A stretch of 64,000 nucleotides of DNA from Aestuariispira insulae. GTDB taxonomy: Bacteria > Pseudomonadota > Alphaproteobacteria > UBA8366 > Aestuariispiraceae. The stretch lies in the NCBI RefSeq assembly GCF_003385955.1, contig NZ_QRDW01000002.1:496001-560000 (forward strand). Direction: 5' to 3'. Below, in pieces: positions 17,562 through 26,327 of the stretch. Both the position numbers and the translations under genes were made by a program. Position 1 is the first letter of the stretch; each line of letters starts with the position of its first letter. The notes under the pieces were generated by a model. It was not told the DNA's origin. It was given only the letters and a program-made list of their open reading frames with translations, and did not search any database.

Positions 17562-20222
17562 ATGATCACGGCAAATGAAATCCGCACCACTTTCCTGAAT
17601 TATTTCCAGAAGCACGGGCATGAGATCGTTGATTCTTCACCTCTGGTGCCTCGGAATGACCCGACCCTGATGTTCACCAACGCGGGCATGGTCCAGTTCA
17701 AGAATGTGTTCACCGGCCAGGAAGCCCGTGATTACAGCCGTGCGACCACCTCGCAGAAATGCGTGCGCGCCGGGGGCAAGCATAATGATCTTGAAAATGT
17801 CGGTTATACCGCGCGCCATCACACTTTCTTTGAAATGCTGGGCAATTTCTCGTTCGGGGATTATTTCAAGGATGATGCGATCAAATTTGCCTGGGATCTG
17901 GTGACCGGCGAATATGGCCTGCCGAAGGAAAAGCTGCTGGTGACCGTCTATTCCGAGGATGAAGAGGCTGCCGGTATTTGGAAGAAGGTCGCAGGCCTGT
18001 CTGACGACCGGATCATCCGCATCCCGACCTCGGATAACTTCTGGCAGATGGGCGATACCGGCCCCTGCGGGCCTTGTACCGAGATCTTCTTTGATCATGG
18101 CGAAGGCATCCCCGGCGGCCCTCCGGGCAGCCCGGATGAAGATGGCGACCGCTTCATCGAGATCTGGAACCTGGTCTTCATGCAGTATGAGCAGCTTAAC
18201 CCTGGTAACCGGGTCAACCTGCCGAACCCGTCCATCGATACCGGCATGGGCCTGGAACGCATCACCGCCGTCTTGCAGGGCAAACATAACAACTATGATA
18301 TCGACCTGCTGCGCCATATCATCGAGAGCTGCGCGGATATCACCAATGTGGACCCCGATGGTCCGCAGGCGGTCAGTCATAAAGTGATCGCCGACCATCT
18401 GCGCTCGGCCGCCTTCCTGATCGCTGACGGGGTTCTCCCGGACAAAGTCGGCCGCGGCTATGTGTTGCGCCGCATCATGCGCCGCGGTATGCGCCATGCC
18501 CATATGCTGGGCGCGCAGGAGCCTTTGATGCATAAACTGGTGCCGAGCCTGATTGACAAGATGGGCGGGCATTTCGGAGAGCTGAAACGGGCCGAGGCGC
18601 TGATCACCGAAACCCTGAAACTGGAAGAGACCGGTTTCCGCCGCACGCTGGACCGCGGTCTGCATATGCTGGAAGCCGAAACCGCCAAGCTGGGCGATGG
18701 CCAGGCGCTGGACGGCCGGGTGGCCTTCACCTTGTACGATACCTACGGTTTCCCGCTTGATCTGACCCAGGATATCCTGCGCGGCCAGAACCGGGCGCTG
18801 GACGTGGCCGGTTTTGACGCCGCCATGGAAGAACAGAAAGAAGCCGCGCGTTCCAAATGGAAAGGCTCCGGCGAACAGGCGACCGACGCGGTCTGGTTTG
18901 ATGTGCAGGACAAGGTCGGCGCGACCGAATTCCTGGGCTATGAAACCGAAACGGCTGAAGGTGTTGTCACCGCCATCGTCAAGGATGGTGCGCCTGTGGA
19001 AGAAATCAGCCAAGGCGACGAAGCCATCCTGCTGGCCAGTCAAACCCCGTTCTATGGCGAATCCGGCGGCCAGATGGGCGACAAGGGCCATATCGAAGGT
19101 CCCGATGGCGCGCTGTTTGAAGTGACTGACACGCTGAAGAAAATGGGTGAGCTGCATCTTCATGTGGGCAAGGTGGTCAAAGGCGGTTTCAAAACCGGTG
19201 ACGAGCTTTCCCTGCATGTGGATGGCGATCATCGGGCAAGGCTGCGGGCCAACCATTCTGTGACCCATCTGGCCCATGAAGCGCTGCGCCGTGTCCTGGG
19301 CGAGCATGTGACCCAGAAAGGTTCGCTGGTAGCGGCTGACTTCATGCGTTTTGACTTTGCCAATCCGAAAGGCATGACACCGGAACAGATTGCCGAGGTC
19401 GAAGCCATCGTCAATGCCCAGATCCGGGCCAATATCGAGGTTGCCACCCGTTTGATGACGCCGGATGCGGCGATCGAGGCTGGTGCCATGGCGCTATTTG
19501 GCGAGAAATATGGTGACGAGGTCCGGGTTGTCTCCATGGGCTTGGAAACCGAGGCGGACGGCAAGGATTATTATTCCACCGAGCTGTGCGGCGGCACCCA
19601 TGTGAAACGTACCGGTGACATCGGCTATTTCAAGATCATTTCTGAGGCTGCCATTGCCTCCGGCGTGCGCCGGATCGAGGTGGTGACCGGCCAGGCGGCG
19701 ATTGATTTCGCCAACGCCAAGGAAGCCAGCCTGAAGGAAACGGCCTTCATCCTGAAAGCGCAGGAAGCCGACGTTCCGGCCCGTGTGGCCAGCCTGGTGG
19801 ATGAGCGTAAGAAGCTGGAACGCGAGGTTTCTGAGTTGCGCCGCAAACTGGCCGCGGCAGGCAGTGGCGGCGGGGCGAGCGCTCCCGAAGCCAAGGAAAT
19901 CAATGGCGCAAAATATGCAACCCGCCTGTTGGATGGGGTTCCGGCCAAGGAATTGAAACCCTTGGTCGATGCCTTGAAAAAAGAGCTGGGCTCCGGCGTG
20001 ATTGCTGTGGCTGCGGTCAATGACGGCAAGGCCTCACTGGTGGTGGGCGTGACCGATGACCTGACCGACCGGTTCAGCGCGGTGGATCTTGTCCGTGTGG
20101 GCTCTGCCGCCATGGGTGGCAAGGGTGGCGGTGGCCGCCCCGACATGGCCCAGGCCGGTGGCCCGGACGGGGCGGTTGCCGGCAAGGCGCTGGAAGCCAT
20201 CGAAGCGGCCATGGCAGGTTAA
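17562..20222 (+). CDS. alaS: Alanyl-tRNA synthetase
   Basis: 886 residues. The class II catalytic domain begins [17 protein letters not shown] and contains [17 protein letters not shown]. The editing domain has the zinc motifs [12 protein letters not shown] and [13 protein letters not shown]. The C-terminal oligomerisation/DHHA1 domain ends with glycine-rich [16 protein letters not shown]. It charges tRNA-Ala and clears mischarged Ser/Gly. The ATG at 17562 is chosen because it places the family N-terminus (MITANEIR) at the start; a GTG nine bases upstream is also open, and neither has a strong ribosome-binding site. In many alphaproteobacteria alaS follows recA, as here once the MCP and surface-protein genes are set aside. 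Confidence 0.97.
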   Translation: MITANEIRTTFLNYFQKHGHEIVDSSPLVPRNDPTLMFTNAGMVQFKNVFTGQEARDYSRATTSQKCVRAGGKHNDLENVGYTARHHTFFEMLGNFSFGDYFKDDAIKFAWDLVTGEYGLPKEKLLVTVYSEDEEAAGIWKKVAGLSDDRIIRIPTSDNFWQMGDTGPCGPCTEIFFDHGEGIPGGPPGSPDEDGDRFIEIWNLVFMQYEQLNPGNRVNLPNPSIDTGMGLERITAVLQGKHNNYDIDLLRHIIESCADITNVDPDGPQAVSHKVIADHLRSAAFLIADGVLPDKVGRGYVLRRIMRRGMRHAHMLGAQEPLMHKLVPSLIDKMGGHFGELKRAEALITETLKLEETGFRRTLDRGLHMLEAETAKLGDGQALDGRVAFTLYDTYGFPLDLTQDILRGQNRALDVAGFDAAMEEQKEAARSKWKGSGEQATDAVWFDVQDKVGATEFLGYETETAEGVVTAIVKDGAPVEEISQGDEAILLASQTPFYGESGGQMGDKGHIEGPDGALFEVTDTLKKMGELHLHVGKVVKGGFKTGDELSLHVDGDHRARLRANHSVTHLAHEALRRVLGEHVTQKGSLVAADFMRFDFANPKGMTPEQIAEVEAIVNAQIRANIEVATRLMTPDAAIEAGAMALFGEKYGDEVRVVSMGLETEADGKDYYSTELCGGTHVKRTGDIGYFKIISEAAIASGVRRIEVVTGQAAIDFANAKEASLKETAFILKAQEADVPARVASLVDERKKLEREVSELRRKLAAAGSGGGASAPEAKEINGAKYATRLLDGVPAKELKPLVDALKKELGSGVIAVAAVNDGKASLVVGVTDDLTDRFSAVDLVRVGSAAMGGKGGGGRPDMAQAGGPDGAVAGKALEAIEAAMAG

Positions 20223-20245
20223 GCATCAGACAAAAGGGCAGGGGC

Positions 20246-21088
20246 ATGCAGTTCCAGGGCACGAAGGATTATGTGGCAACCGAGGACCTCAAGGTTGCGG
20301 TCAATGCGGCGATTACCCTGGAACGCCCTTTGCTGATCAAGGGCGAGCCCGGCACTGGCAAGACGGTGTTGGCCGAACAGGTTGCCAAGGGCCTGGGCCG
20401 CGATCTGATCGAGTGGCATATCAAATCCACCACCAAGGCCCAGCAGGGCCTTTACGAGTATGACGCAGTCAGCCGCCTGCGCGACAGCCAGCTGGGCGAT
20501 GAAAAGGTCCATGACATTGGTAATTATATCGTCAAGGGCAAGTTGTGGGAGGCTTTTGAGCGCGATCAGGCGCCGATCCTGCTGATCGATGAGATCGACA
20601 AGGCCGACATTGAGTTTCCCAACGATCTGCTGCTGGAACTCGACCGGATGGAGTTTCACGTCTATGAGACCCAGCAGCGCGTGGTCGCCAAACAGCGGCC
20701 CCTGGTGATCATCACCTCCAACAATGAAAAGGAACTCCCCGACGCCTTTTTGCGCCGCTGTTTCTTCCACTATATCCAGTTCCCGGATGCCGAGACTATG
20801 GCCAAGATCGTGGCTGTCCATTATCCGGACATCAAAAAGACCCTTCTGCGTGAAGCCTTGAATATGTTTTTCGAGGTCCGCGAGGTCCAGGGTCTGAAAA
20901 AGCGTCCTTCCACCTCGGAATTGCTGGATTGGATCAAGCTGTTGATGGTTCAGGATATCGACCCGACCGTGCTGCGCGAGACCGATCCTTCTAAGGCGAT
21001 CCCGCCGCTCCATGGCGCGCTGCTCAAGAACGAACAGGATGTGCATCTTTTCGAACGCCTGGCCTTCATGGCCCGCCAGCGGCGTTAA
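20246..21088 (+). CDS. MoxR-family AAA+ ATPase
   Basis: 280 residues. Walker A is GEPGTGKTVLAEQVA, Walker B is ILLIDEIDKAD, sensor 1 is VIITSNNEKELPDAFLRR with the arginine finger, and the C-terminal lid domain is present. MoxR ATPases act as chaperones for metal-cofactor insertion or complex assembly, nearly always with a von Willebrand A-domain partner encoded next to them. Here no VWA gene follows: the next gene is convergent. It begins 24 bases after the alaS stop and may be co-transcribed with it. The substrate is unknown. Confidence 0.88.
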   Translation: MQFQGTKDYVATEDLKVAVNAAITLERPLLIKGEPGTGKTVLAEQVAKGLGRDLIEWHIKSTTKAQQGLYEYDAVSRLRDSQLGDEKVHDIGNYIVKGKLWEAFERDQAPILLIDEIDKADIEFPNDLLLELDRMEFHVYETQQRVVAKQRPLVIITSNNEKELPDAFLRRCFFHYIQFPDAETMAKIVAVHYPDIKKTLLREALNMFFEVREVQGLKKRPSTSELLDWIKLLMVQDIDPTVLRETDPSKAIPPLHGALLKNEQDVHLFERLAFMARQRR

Positions 21089-21091
21089 GAG

Positions 21092-21118
21092 GCTGGCGGC
21101 CCACAAAAGACCGCCAGC
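21092..21118. terminator. Possible bidirectional hairpin between convergent genes
   Basis: GCTGGCGG (21092-21099) pairs with CCGCCAGC (21111-21118) over an 11-base loop, midway between the ends of the MoxR gene and the leftward YdhR-like gene. There is no T run on either strand, so termination strength is doubtful. Confidence 0.4.
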
Positions 21119-21125
21119 AAACCCG

Positions 21126-21905
21126 TCAGGCATAGAAAGGCGAATACATATCACGACTGGCGGTTTCGGTAACTGAAGCGTCAAAGACCCTTGTATAGAA
21201 AGCGGCATTCAGCTTGCGCGCTGTCTCCGGAAAGCTTTTCAGGGCGAAGGCTTTGGCATTTTCCACTGTATCAAAAGCATCGATGCCGCCGATGGTGTTG
21301 GTATGCAAACCGCTCAGCCAGGTCTTGGTGATCAGGCCGGGCTCCTGTTTGAGGATCCGGTTGCGCTTTGCCCAGGGAAACCTCTTGAAGGGCATGTTGA
21401 GCTGTACTTCCGTATAGACGAATGCCCCTGGCTTTGCCGATGGTTCAACACCGAAGAATGGTGATCCCAGATCCATGCTGGCTTCGCGAACAATAGGGGC
21501 ATCAAAGACGCGGGTGTTATGGGCGGCATCAAAGCTGCCGGCTTCCTCCGGAAAATAGCCGGTGACGAAATTCTGCGCATTTTCAATGCTGTCGAAGGCA
21601 TAAATCCCGCCAAGGGAATTGGTTTTCACGCCTGACAGCCAGGTTTTGTTCAGGAAGCCCGGCTGTTTTTTGATGTCTTCGTTGATCTTCGGCCAGGGAG
21701 CCTGATCAAACGGGACAGAAATCTGGACTTCGGTATAAACAAAGGCACCGGGGGTGCTGGCGGCAGAGGAAATGCCAACAGCACTTGCGGCGTTGGAACC
21801 AAGGATCGACACTGAGCCGACCGTCACCGCCGCCGCAGACGAGGCGGCAATCAAGCCAAGGGCTTCGCGGCGGTTCAGATCATTTGATTTTTCATTGTCA
21901 GTCAT
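21126..21905 (-). CDS. Tandem YdhR-like (dimeric alpha/beta barrel) protein with Tat-type signal
   Basis: 259 residues. The N-terminus has a twin-arginine motif (NRREALGLIAA, residues 11-21) and a hydrophobic, alanine-rich segment. Two copies of a ~95-residue domain follow. They share FVYTEVQ, P-W-x-K, KTWLSG, GGI-x-AFD, ENA and NTRVFDA or YTRVFDA, which matches the YdhR-type putative mono-oxygenase fold (ferredoxin-like barrel). In this family two chains usually pair; here both halves are on one chain, giving a built-in pseudo-dimer sent out by Tat. The enzymatic role is unproven even for the family. It is divergent from an HxlR regulator across an intergenic region with three operator-like repeats. 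Confidence 0.7.
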   Translation of the reverse strand: MTDNEKSNDLNRREALGLIAASSAAAVTVGSVSILGSNAASAVGISSAASTPGAFVYTEVQISVPFDQAPWPKINEDIKKQPGFLNKTWLSGVKTNSLGGIYAFDSIENAQNFVTGYFPEEAGSFDAAHNTRVFDAPIVREASMDLGSPFFGVEPSAKPGAFVYTEVQLNMPFKRFPWAKRNRILKQEPGLITKTWLSGLHTNTIGGIDAFDTVENAKAFALKSFPETARKLNAAFYTRVFDASVTETASRDMYSPFYA

Positions 21906-21943
21906 GTGAGAAAATCCCGTTCTATCTGTCGGTTTGATAAAAG

Positions 21944-22070
21944 CTTGCGAAATGCAAGTTAATTAAATGTTGGGCGATTGCTTTCAAAATGCAAGTGATA
22001 AATTGCCAGTAATCGGGGAGTTCGCCCGTATGGGAACGGGAAATCCGCAGAAATACTTGCATTTTGCAAT
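21944..22070. promoter_or_regulatory. Three operator-like inverted repeats (CTTGC-N5-GCAAG) between YdhR-like gene and HxlR regulator
   Basis: Copies lie at 21944-21958 (CTTGC-GAAAT-GCAAG, perfect arms), 21981-21995 (CTTTC-AAAAT-GCAAG) and, on the other strand, 22056-22070 (CTTGC-ATTTT-GCAAT). Read in one orientation all three share AAATGCAAG. The first is 39 bases before the YdhR-like gene, the last 22 bases before the HxlR gene, so they cover both promoters. They are the natural candidates for HxlR binding. Confidence 0.6.
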
Positions 22071-22091
22071 TAAAATAAATATCTGTTGGAT

Positions 22092-22499
22092 ATGAGAAAC
22101 ACTGACAAACAACGCCAATCCGGCTGTCCGGTCGCTTTTGGACTGGATACCTTCGGTGACCGATGGAGCCTGCTGGTGATCCGGGAACTGATGTTCAACG
22201 GCAAATCCACCTATGGCGAATTCCTGGAGATGGAGGAAGGCATTTCCACCAATATCCTGGCGGATCGGTTGAAACATCTCGAGGCCGAAGGGATCCTGGA
22301 AAAGGAACAGGATCCTGAGAACCGCCGCAGTTACCGCTATCGCCTGACGAAAAAGGGCCGGGATCTGGCACCGGTGATGATCGAAATCATCGCCTGGAGC
22401 GGCCGACATGATAAAAGGCCCTTTGCGCTCAGAGCAATGGTTGAGAAGGTGGCGAGGAACCGGGTCCAGGTGGAGCGGGAGGCTCGTTCTGTCGGCTGA
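22092..22499 (+). CDS. HxlR-family winged-helix transcriptional regulator
   Basis: 135 residues. The family signature is near the start: SGCPVAFGLDTFGDRWSLLVIRELMFNG, with the conserved N-terminal cysteine, followed by the helix-turn-helix EGISTNILADRLKHLEAEGIL and wing RRSYRYRLTKKGRDL. HxlR proteins often sense electrophiles or oxidants through that cysteine. The ATG at 22092 is chosen; a TTG six bases earlier is open. It probably controls itself and the divergent YdhR-like gene. It ends directly against the convergent LysR gene. Confidence 0.88.
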   Translation: MRNTDKQRQSGCPVAFGLDTFGDRWSLLVIRELMFNGKSTYGEFLEMEEGISTNILADRLKHLEAEGILEKEQDPENRRSYRYRLTKKGRDLAPVMIEIIAWSGRHDKRPFALRAMVEKVARNRVQVEREARSVG

Positions 22500-23357
22500 T
22501 CACTGCACCAGATCCAGGAAGGCACGCAGTAAGGAAAGTGCATGCCTGCGATCCAGATAGAGAAGATAATCAGTGATTTCTTGTTTAGGTTCCACCAAGG
22601 GCAGGGGGTGCAAGATGTCGTCCTCTGGAAGCTCACCTGATAAGACGATCCCAATCCCCAGCCGCTGGCGCACCAGTTCTTCGACCGTTTCCCGGCTGCC
22701 GGCTTCGATGACGCTGTGTGGGGTGAAATCGTGTTGCTTGGTAGCCTCTTCAAACAATCGACGGGTTACGGACCCTTTTTCCCTCAAAATCAAAGTTGCC
22801 TGTTCCAATTGCCACAGATTGATCGGCCCGTTTTGTGCGGCCATGGGATCATCGCGATGGCAAAAGGCGATCAATTGATGCTGTTGGAAGGGAAGGCGGG
22901 TGATGCCGTCCATTTCGGGGGCTTCGGTCTGGATGGCAAGATCGGCCTGTTCGGCCAGCAGCATTTCCTCAACATTCTGGAAATTGCCGGGCAGAAGCTG
23001 TATCTCGATGCCGGGATAGCGCTTGCGGAACCGTTTCAGCAACGGCGCTATGCCATAAGGGCTGCCGATGGCCAGGCGCAGCTTGCCGGTTTTTAGATCC
23101 TGCGCGCCTTCGAGATAATCCGCGGCTTCCTCTTCCAGGGCGAACAGGCGCTCGGCAATCCCAAGCAGATGATCGCCCGCATGGGTCAGGCTTATCTTGC
23201 GGCCCCTCCGGTGAAACAGGGGCACACCATGGCGCTCTTCCAGGGCGGAGATACTGGCGGTCACTGCCGGCTGGCTGATACACAGCCGTTCCGCGGCCCT
23301 GGTGAAGCTGCCGGATTTTGCCACCGCATGAAAAGCTTTGAGCTGGGTCAGGTTCAT
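22500..23357 (-). CDS. LysR-family transcriptional regulator
   Basis: 285 residues. The N-terminal helix-turn-helix reads MNLTQLKAFHAVAKSGSF, then RAAERLCISQPAVTASISALE. The substrate-binding domain runs from about residue 90 to the end with KLRLAIGSPYGIAPLLKRF and the loop RETVEELVRQRLGIGIV. The ATG at 23357 gives the exact family N-terminus; longer readings run into the divergent promoter. It is divergent from a PbfA-like PLP enzyme gene and probably controls it. The AT-rich region between them contains a perfect LysR-type palindrome. Confidence 0.9.
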   Translation of the reverse strand: MNLTQLKAFHAVAKSGSFTRAAERLCISQPAVTASISALEERHGVPLFHRRGRKISLTHAGDHLLGIAERLFALEEEAADYLEGAQDLKTGKLRLAIGSPYGIAPLLKRFRKRYPGIEIQLLPGNFQNVEEMLLAEQADLAIQTEAPEMDGITRLPFQQHQLIAFCHRDDPMAAQNGPINLWQLEQATLILREKGSVTRRLFEEATKQHDFTPHSVIEAGSRETVEELVRQRLGIGIVLSGELPEDDILHPLPLVEPKQEITDYLLYLDRRHALSLLRAFLDLVQ

Positions 23358-23359
23358 GA

Positions 23360-23374
23360 ATAATTTCAAATTAT
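23360..23374. promoter_or_regulatory. LysR-type T-N11-A box
   Basis: ATAATTTCAAATTAT is a 15-bp palindrome, perfect around the central C, containing TAATT-N3-AATTA in T-N11-A form. It lies directly in front of the LysR start and about 90 bases before the divergent aminotransferase-like gene, as usual for the autoregulatory site of a LysR pair. Confidence 0.55.
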
Positions 23375-23461
23375 AATTTAAATAACTTAAATCAATTTGT
23401 CTTATGTGAATTCTTTCCGCAAGACTGCATTTCCACAAACCCTCCCGATGAAAGGATTTGT

Positions 23462-24838
23462 ATGATGCAGGAAGATACGGCCCCCGCCGGTGCCGAAGGC
23501 GATGTGAACTCTTCCCCCAACCGGGCCACCTGGGCGGCGGATTATATTGAGCCGGAGGCAAGGGCGCTGCTGGACCGGGATGAGGCGGCTTTTCTGCATC
23601 AATCCGTTTCCACCCCCTGTCTTTCGGTCATAAAGAAAGCGGAGGGTATCTGGATCGAGGATGCGTCGGGTCGCCGTTACATGGATTTTCACGGCAACAA
23701 TGTCCATCATATCGGCTATGGCCATCCAAGGCTGATCGAGGCGGTGACGAAACAGATGGCGGATCTGCCTTTTGCCCCTAGGCGGTTTACCTGTGAACCG
23801 GCGGTGACTCTGGCAGAGAAATTGGGCGCGATCACGCCGGGGGATTTGTCCAAGGTGCTGTTTGCCACCGGTGGATCAGACGCGGTAGAGATCGCGCTCA
23901 AGATCGCGCGGATGAAAACCGGGAGGTTCAAGACATTAAGTTTCTGGGATGCGTTCCATGGGGCCGGGTTTGGGGCCAGCTCGGTCGGTGGGGAAGAAAT
24001 GTTCCGCGGCGGCCGCCACGGGCCGTTGTTGCCGGGCACGGAACATGTGCCGCCCTTTGGCGATTACCGCAATGCCTGGGGCGTGCGCGAGGGCAGCGCG
24101 GAGATCTGCGCCAATCAGATCCGATATATCCTGGAAAAGGAAGGGGATATCGGGGCCTTCATCGCAGAGCCGACCCGGGCGGTGCCCTATATACCCGATC
24201 CGGGTTTCTGGCAGGCGGTGCGCCAGGCCTGTGATGATCATGGCACCTTATTGATCTTTGATGAGATCCCGACGGGCCTGGGCAAGACCGGACGCATGTT
24301 TTCCTGTGAATATGAAGGCGTGGTGCCGGACATCCTGCTGCTGGGCAAGGCGCTGGGCGGCGGCATGCTGCCAATCTCGGCGGTGGTGGCAAAGCCGGAG
24401 CTGGATGTCACCGGCGACTATGCCATCGGCCATTACACCCATGAGAAAAATCCGGTCACCACCAGGGCGGCCCTGACCACGATCGAGATTATCGAGGAAG
24501 AAGGCCTGGTCGAGCATGCGGCGGAACTGGGCGGCTATGCGCTGGAACGGTTGCGCGAAATGCGGCAGCGCCATGCGCTTATCGGGGATGTCCGGGGAAG
24601 GGGCTTCTTATTCGGAGTGGAATTGGTCATGGATCGGGACAGCCGGGCACCGGCCGGAGAGGCAGCGGATCAGGTTCTGTATGCCGCCCTGGCCAAGGGG
24701 CTCAGCTTCAAGACCACCATGGGCAATGTCCTCACCTTCACCCCCTCCCTGGTCACCAGCCAGAGCGAGATGGATCTCGCCCTAGATATTATTGAGGCAA
24801 GCCTGGGTGAGGTCGGACAGAGGCTGGGCTTTCACTGA
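23462..24838 (+). CDS. PLP-dependent class III enzyme, PbfA-like (1-hydroxy-2-aminoethylphosphonate ammonia-lyase type)
   Basis: 458 residues of the class III aminotransferase fold. Motifs are MDFHGNNVHHIGYGHPRL, the PLP-binding LFATGGSDAVEIALKIAR, LIFDEIPTGLGKTG with the PLP-contacting Asp, catalytic Lys296 in ILLLGKALGGGMLP, and HYTHEKNPVTTRAAL. The HGNNVH, LLPGTEHVPPFGDYR and GHYTHEKNPV segments resemble PbfA, a lyase feeding hydroxy-aminoethylphosphonate into the PhnW/PhnX route; this likeness is from memory, not a search. No phnW, phnX or other phosphonate gene is in the window, so the substrate is uncertain. The start at 23462 follows AAAGGA. The last 50 bases overlap the convergent membrane-protein gene. 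Confidence 0.7.
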   Translation: MMQEDTAPAGAEGDVNSSPNRATWAADYIEPEARALLDRDEAAFLHQSVSTPCLSVIKKAEGIWIEDASGRRYMDFHGNNVHHIGYGHPRLIEAVTKQMADLPFAPRRFTCEPAVTLAEKLGAITPGDLSKVLFATGGSDAVEIALKIARMKTGRFKTLSFWDAFHGAGFGASSVGGEEMFRGGRHGPLLPGTEHVPPFGDYRNAWGVREGSAEICANQIRYILEKEGDIGAFIAEPTRAVPYIPDPGFWQAVRQACDDHGTLLIFDEIPTGLGKTGRMFSCEYEGVVPDILLLGKALGGGMLPISAVVAKPELDVTGDYAIGHYTHEKNPVTTRAALTTIEIIEEEGLVEHAAELGGYALERLREMRQRHALIGDVRGRGFLFGVELVMDRDSRAPAGEAADQVLYAALAKGLSFKTTMGNVLTFTPSLVTSQSEMDLALDIIEASLGEVGQRLGFH

Positions 24839-25247
24839 CAAGCTGGCGCAGGCCGGAGATCTGAACCAAGGCGAAGGCCAGGACGGCAAGCGCAGCCGCA
24901 GCAGTGAAGGTTAGTCCGGCCAGGGTCAGATAATCGGGCGCCAAGGCAATCAAGGCGGCGCTGCCCAGCACCCAGCTGAAATCGGCGGCGATAATCAGCT
25001 TCGACCAGAGCGGTGCCATGTTCCCTTGCCGGGCGGCGGCAAAAACCAGACTTGCAAAAATGAGGATCAGGAAACCCATGATCCGAATGACATCTGCCGG
25101 ACCGGCGGCGAAAAGAGTGAATTCTTCTGCCACAAACCATTCCGCCAGCACTGCCGGCAAGGTCAGGAAGATCAGGCCGGAAACCAGGGAGAAGGATGAA
25201 TTGGCATAAAGGGCTTTTCTCAAAAGGGTTTTTTCACTTGTATTCAT
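24789..25247 (-). CDS. Four-helix integral membrane protein
   Basis: 152 residues with four hydrophobic helices at roughly 17-35, 50-70, 82-102 and 108-130. There is no signal peptide and no motif I recognise. Its 3' end overlaps the convergent PbfA-like gene by 50 bases. It is divergent from an XRE/MmyB-type regulator across 115 bases, an arrangement that suggests the regulator controls it. Confidence 0.65.
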   Translation of the reverse strand: MNTSEKTLLRKALYANSSFSLVSGLIFLTLPAVLAEWFVAEEFTLFAAGPADVIRIMGFLILIFASLVFAAARQGNMAPLWSKLIIAADFSWVLGSAALIALAPDYLTLAGLTFTAAAALAVLAFALVQISGLRQLVSESPASVRPHPGLPQ

Positions 25248-25362
25248 CCTGTTAAATCCTTGGATTAATGAAGATTGTGCTATTGCTAACCGGAGGAGGG
25301 TATGATCTCAATTACCTGTCGGGTTATTGTCTTGATTACGTATAGGCGGGCATAAAGGGGGC

Positions 25363-26163
25363 ATGATGATGAGCAATTTCGGTAATCTTGTTAAATCCTG
25401 GCGCGCCAAACATGGCGTCAGCCAGCTTGAGCTGGCAATGCGCTGTGACGTAAGCCAGAAACATATCAGCTTCCTGGAAAACGGGCGCAACCGGCCCAGC
25501 CTGTCCATGGTGCTGACCTTGTGCGAAGGATTGAATATCCCGCTGCGGGATCGCAATCAGATGCTGATGACGGCAGGATTTGCCCCGCAATATAAGGAAA
25601 GCAGCCTGGATGCTCCGGAGTTGGAAATGGTCGATCAGGCATTGAACATGATCCTGCAGGCCCATGAACCCTTTCCTGCCGTGGTGATGGATGGCGGATG
25701 CAATCTGGTCCGGGCCAATAGCGGGGCCTTGAAGATGCTGATGTTCCTTTATGATGTTGATCATGTACAGAATCTGCCCGAAGACGGTGCCAATCTGATG
25801 CATAATCTGTTCAAGCCGGACGGCTATCGCCGTTATGTTGTCAATTGGGAGGAAGTCGCGGTCAAACTTTTGCGCCGGATGCAGGGTGACGTTCATGCGC
25901 TGGGTGGCAATGACGAGTTGCAGGAACTGGTGGATGAGTTGGCCTCCTATCGTGGTGTCCCCCGCAACTGGCGGCAAGTAGCGCCTGGCGACTGGGAAGT
26001 GCCGATGATGACCATCGACTTTGAGAAAGAAGGTCACCGGCTGAGTTTCTTCACCACATTGGCCACTCTTGGCACGCCTCAGGATATCAGCTTGCAGGAA
26101 ATCAAGATCGAATCCTTCTTCCCTGCTGATGAGGCCACCTCAGCCTTTTTCATGAATAGCTGA
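25363..26163 (+). CDS. XRE-family regulator with MmyB-like ligand-binding domain
   Basis: 266 residues from the first of three consecutive ATG codons (25363, 25366, 25369); the third has the best spacing from the AAAGGGGG ribosome-binding site. Residues ~8-60 are an XRE helix-turn-helix (GVSQLELAMRCDVSQKHISFLE, then NGRNRPSLSMVLTLCEGL). The C-terminal ~170 residues match the MmyB-like transcription-regulator domain: PFPAVVMDGGCNLVRANSGAL, then a helical region and a tail with MTIDFEKEGHRLSFFTTLATLGTP. Members bind small hydrophobic ligands in solved structures. It probably regulates the divergent membrane protein. Confidence 0.85.
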   Translation: MMMSNFGNLVKSWRAKHGVSQLELAMRCDVSQKHISFLENGRNRPSLSMVLTLCEGLNIPLRDRNQMLMTAGFAPQYKESSLDAPELEMVDQALNMILQAHEPFPAVVMDGGCNLVRANSGALKMLMFLYDVDHVQNLPEDGANLMHNLFKPDGYRRYVVNWEEVAVKLLRRMQGDVHALGGNDELQELVDELASYRGVPRNWRQVAPGDWEVPMMTIDFEKEGHRLSFFTTLATLGTPQDISLQEIKIESFFPADEATSAFFMNS

Positions 26164-26190
26164 CCACAGAAAAAGGCGGCTGTCGAACTG

Positions 26191-26219
26191 TGGTAAAAAA
26201 ACGGTAATCAAACTGTAAA
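26191..26219 (+). promoter_or_regulatory. Pho-box-like direct repeats upstream of phoX
   Basis: Three 7-base units in 11-base steps, TGGTAAA (26191), CGGTAAT (26202) and CTGTAAA (26213), resemble the PhoB site CTGTCAT-N4-CTGTCAT, with the best units last. They lie 109 bases before the phoX start. PhoB control under phosphate limitation is typical for phoX. The match is partial, since the CAT ends are degenerate. Confidence 0.5.
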
Positions 26220-26327
26220 TGATCACCTCTATCGTCTCGCAATTCCATTCACAGGTGCCTCGGGATGTTCCGCAGGAATATCGCATTAAAAACAAGGCAT
26301 CATCCCAGCGATCAAGGGTAGAGGACT

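Noticed and set aside
17637-19307. 556-codon open frame antisense to alaS
   Set aside because: The sense strand encodes a full alanyl-tRNA synthetase; the frame is a by-product of its codon bias.
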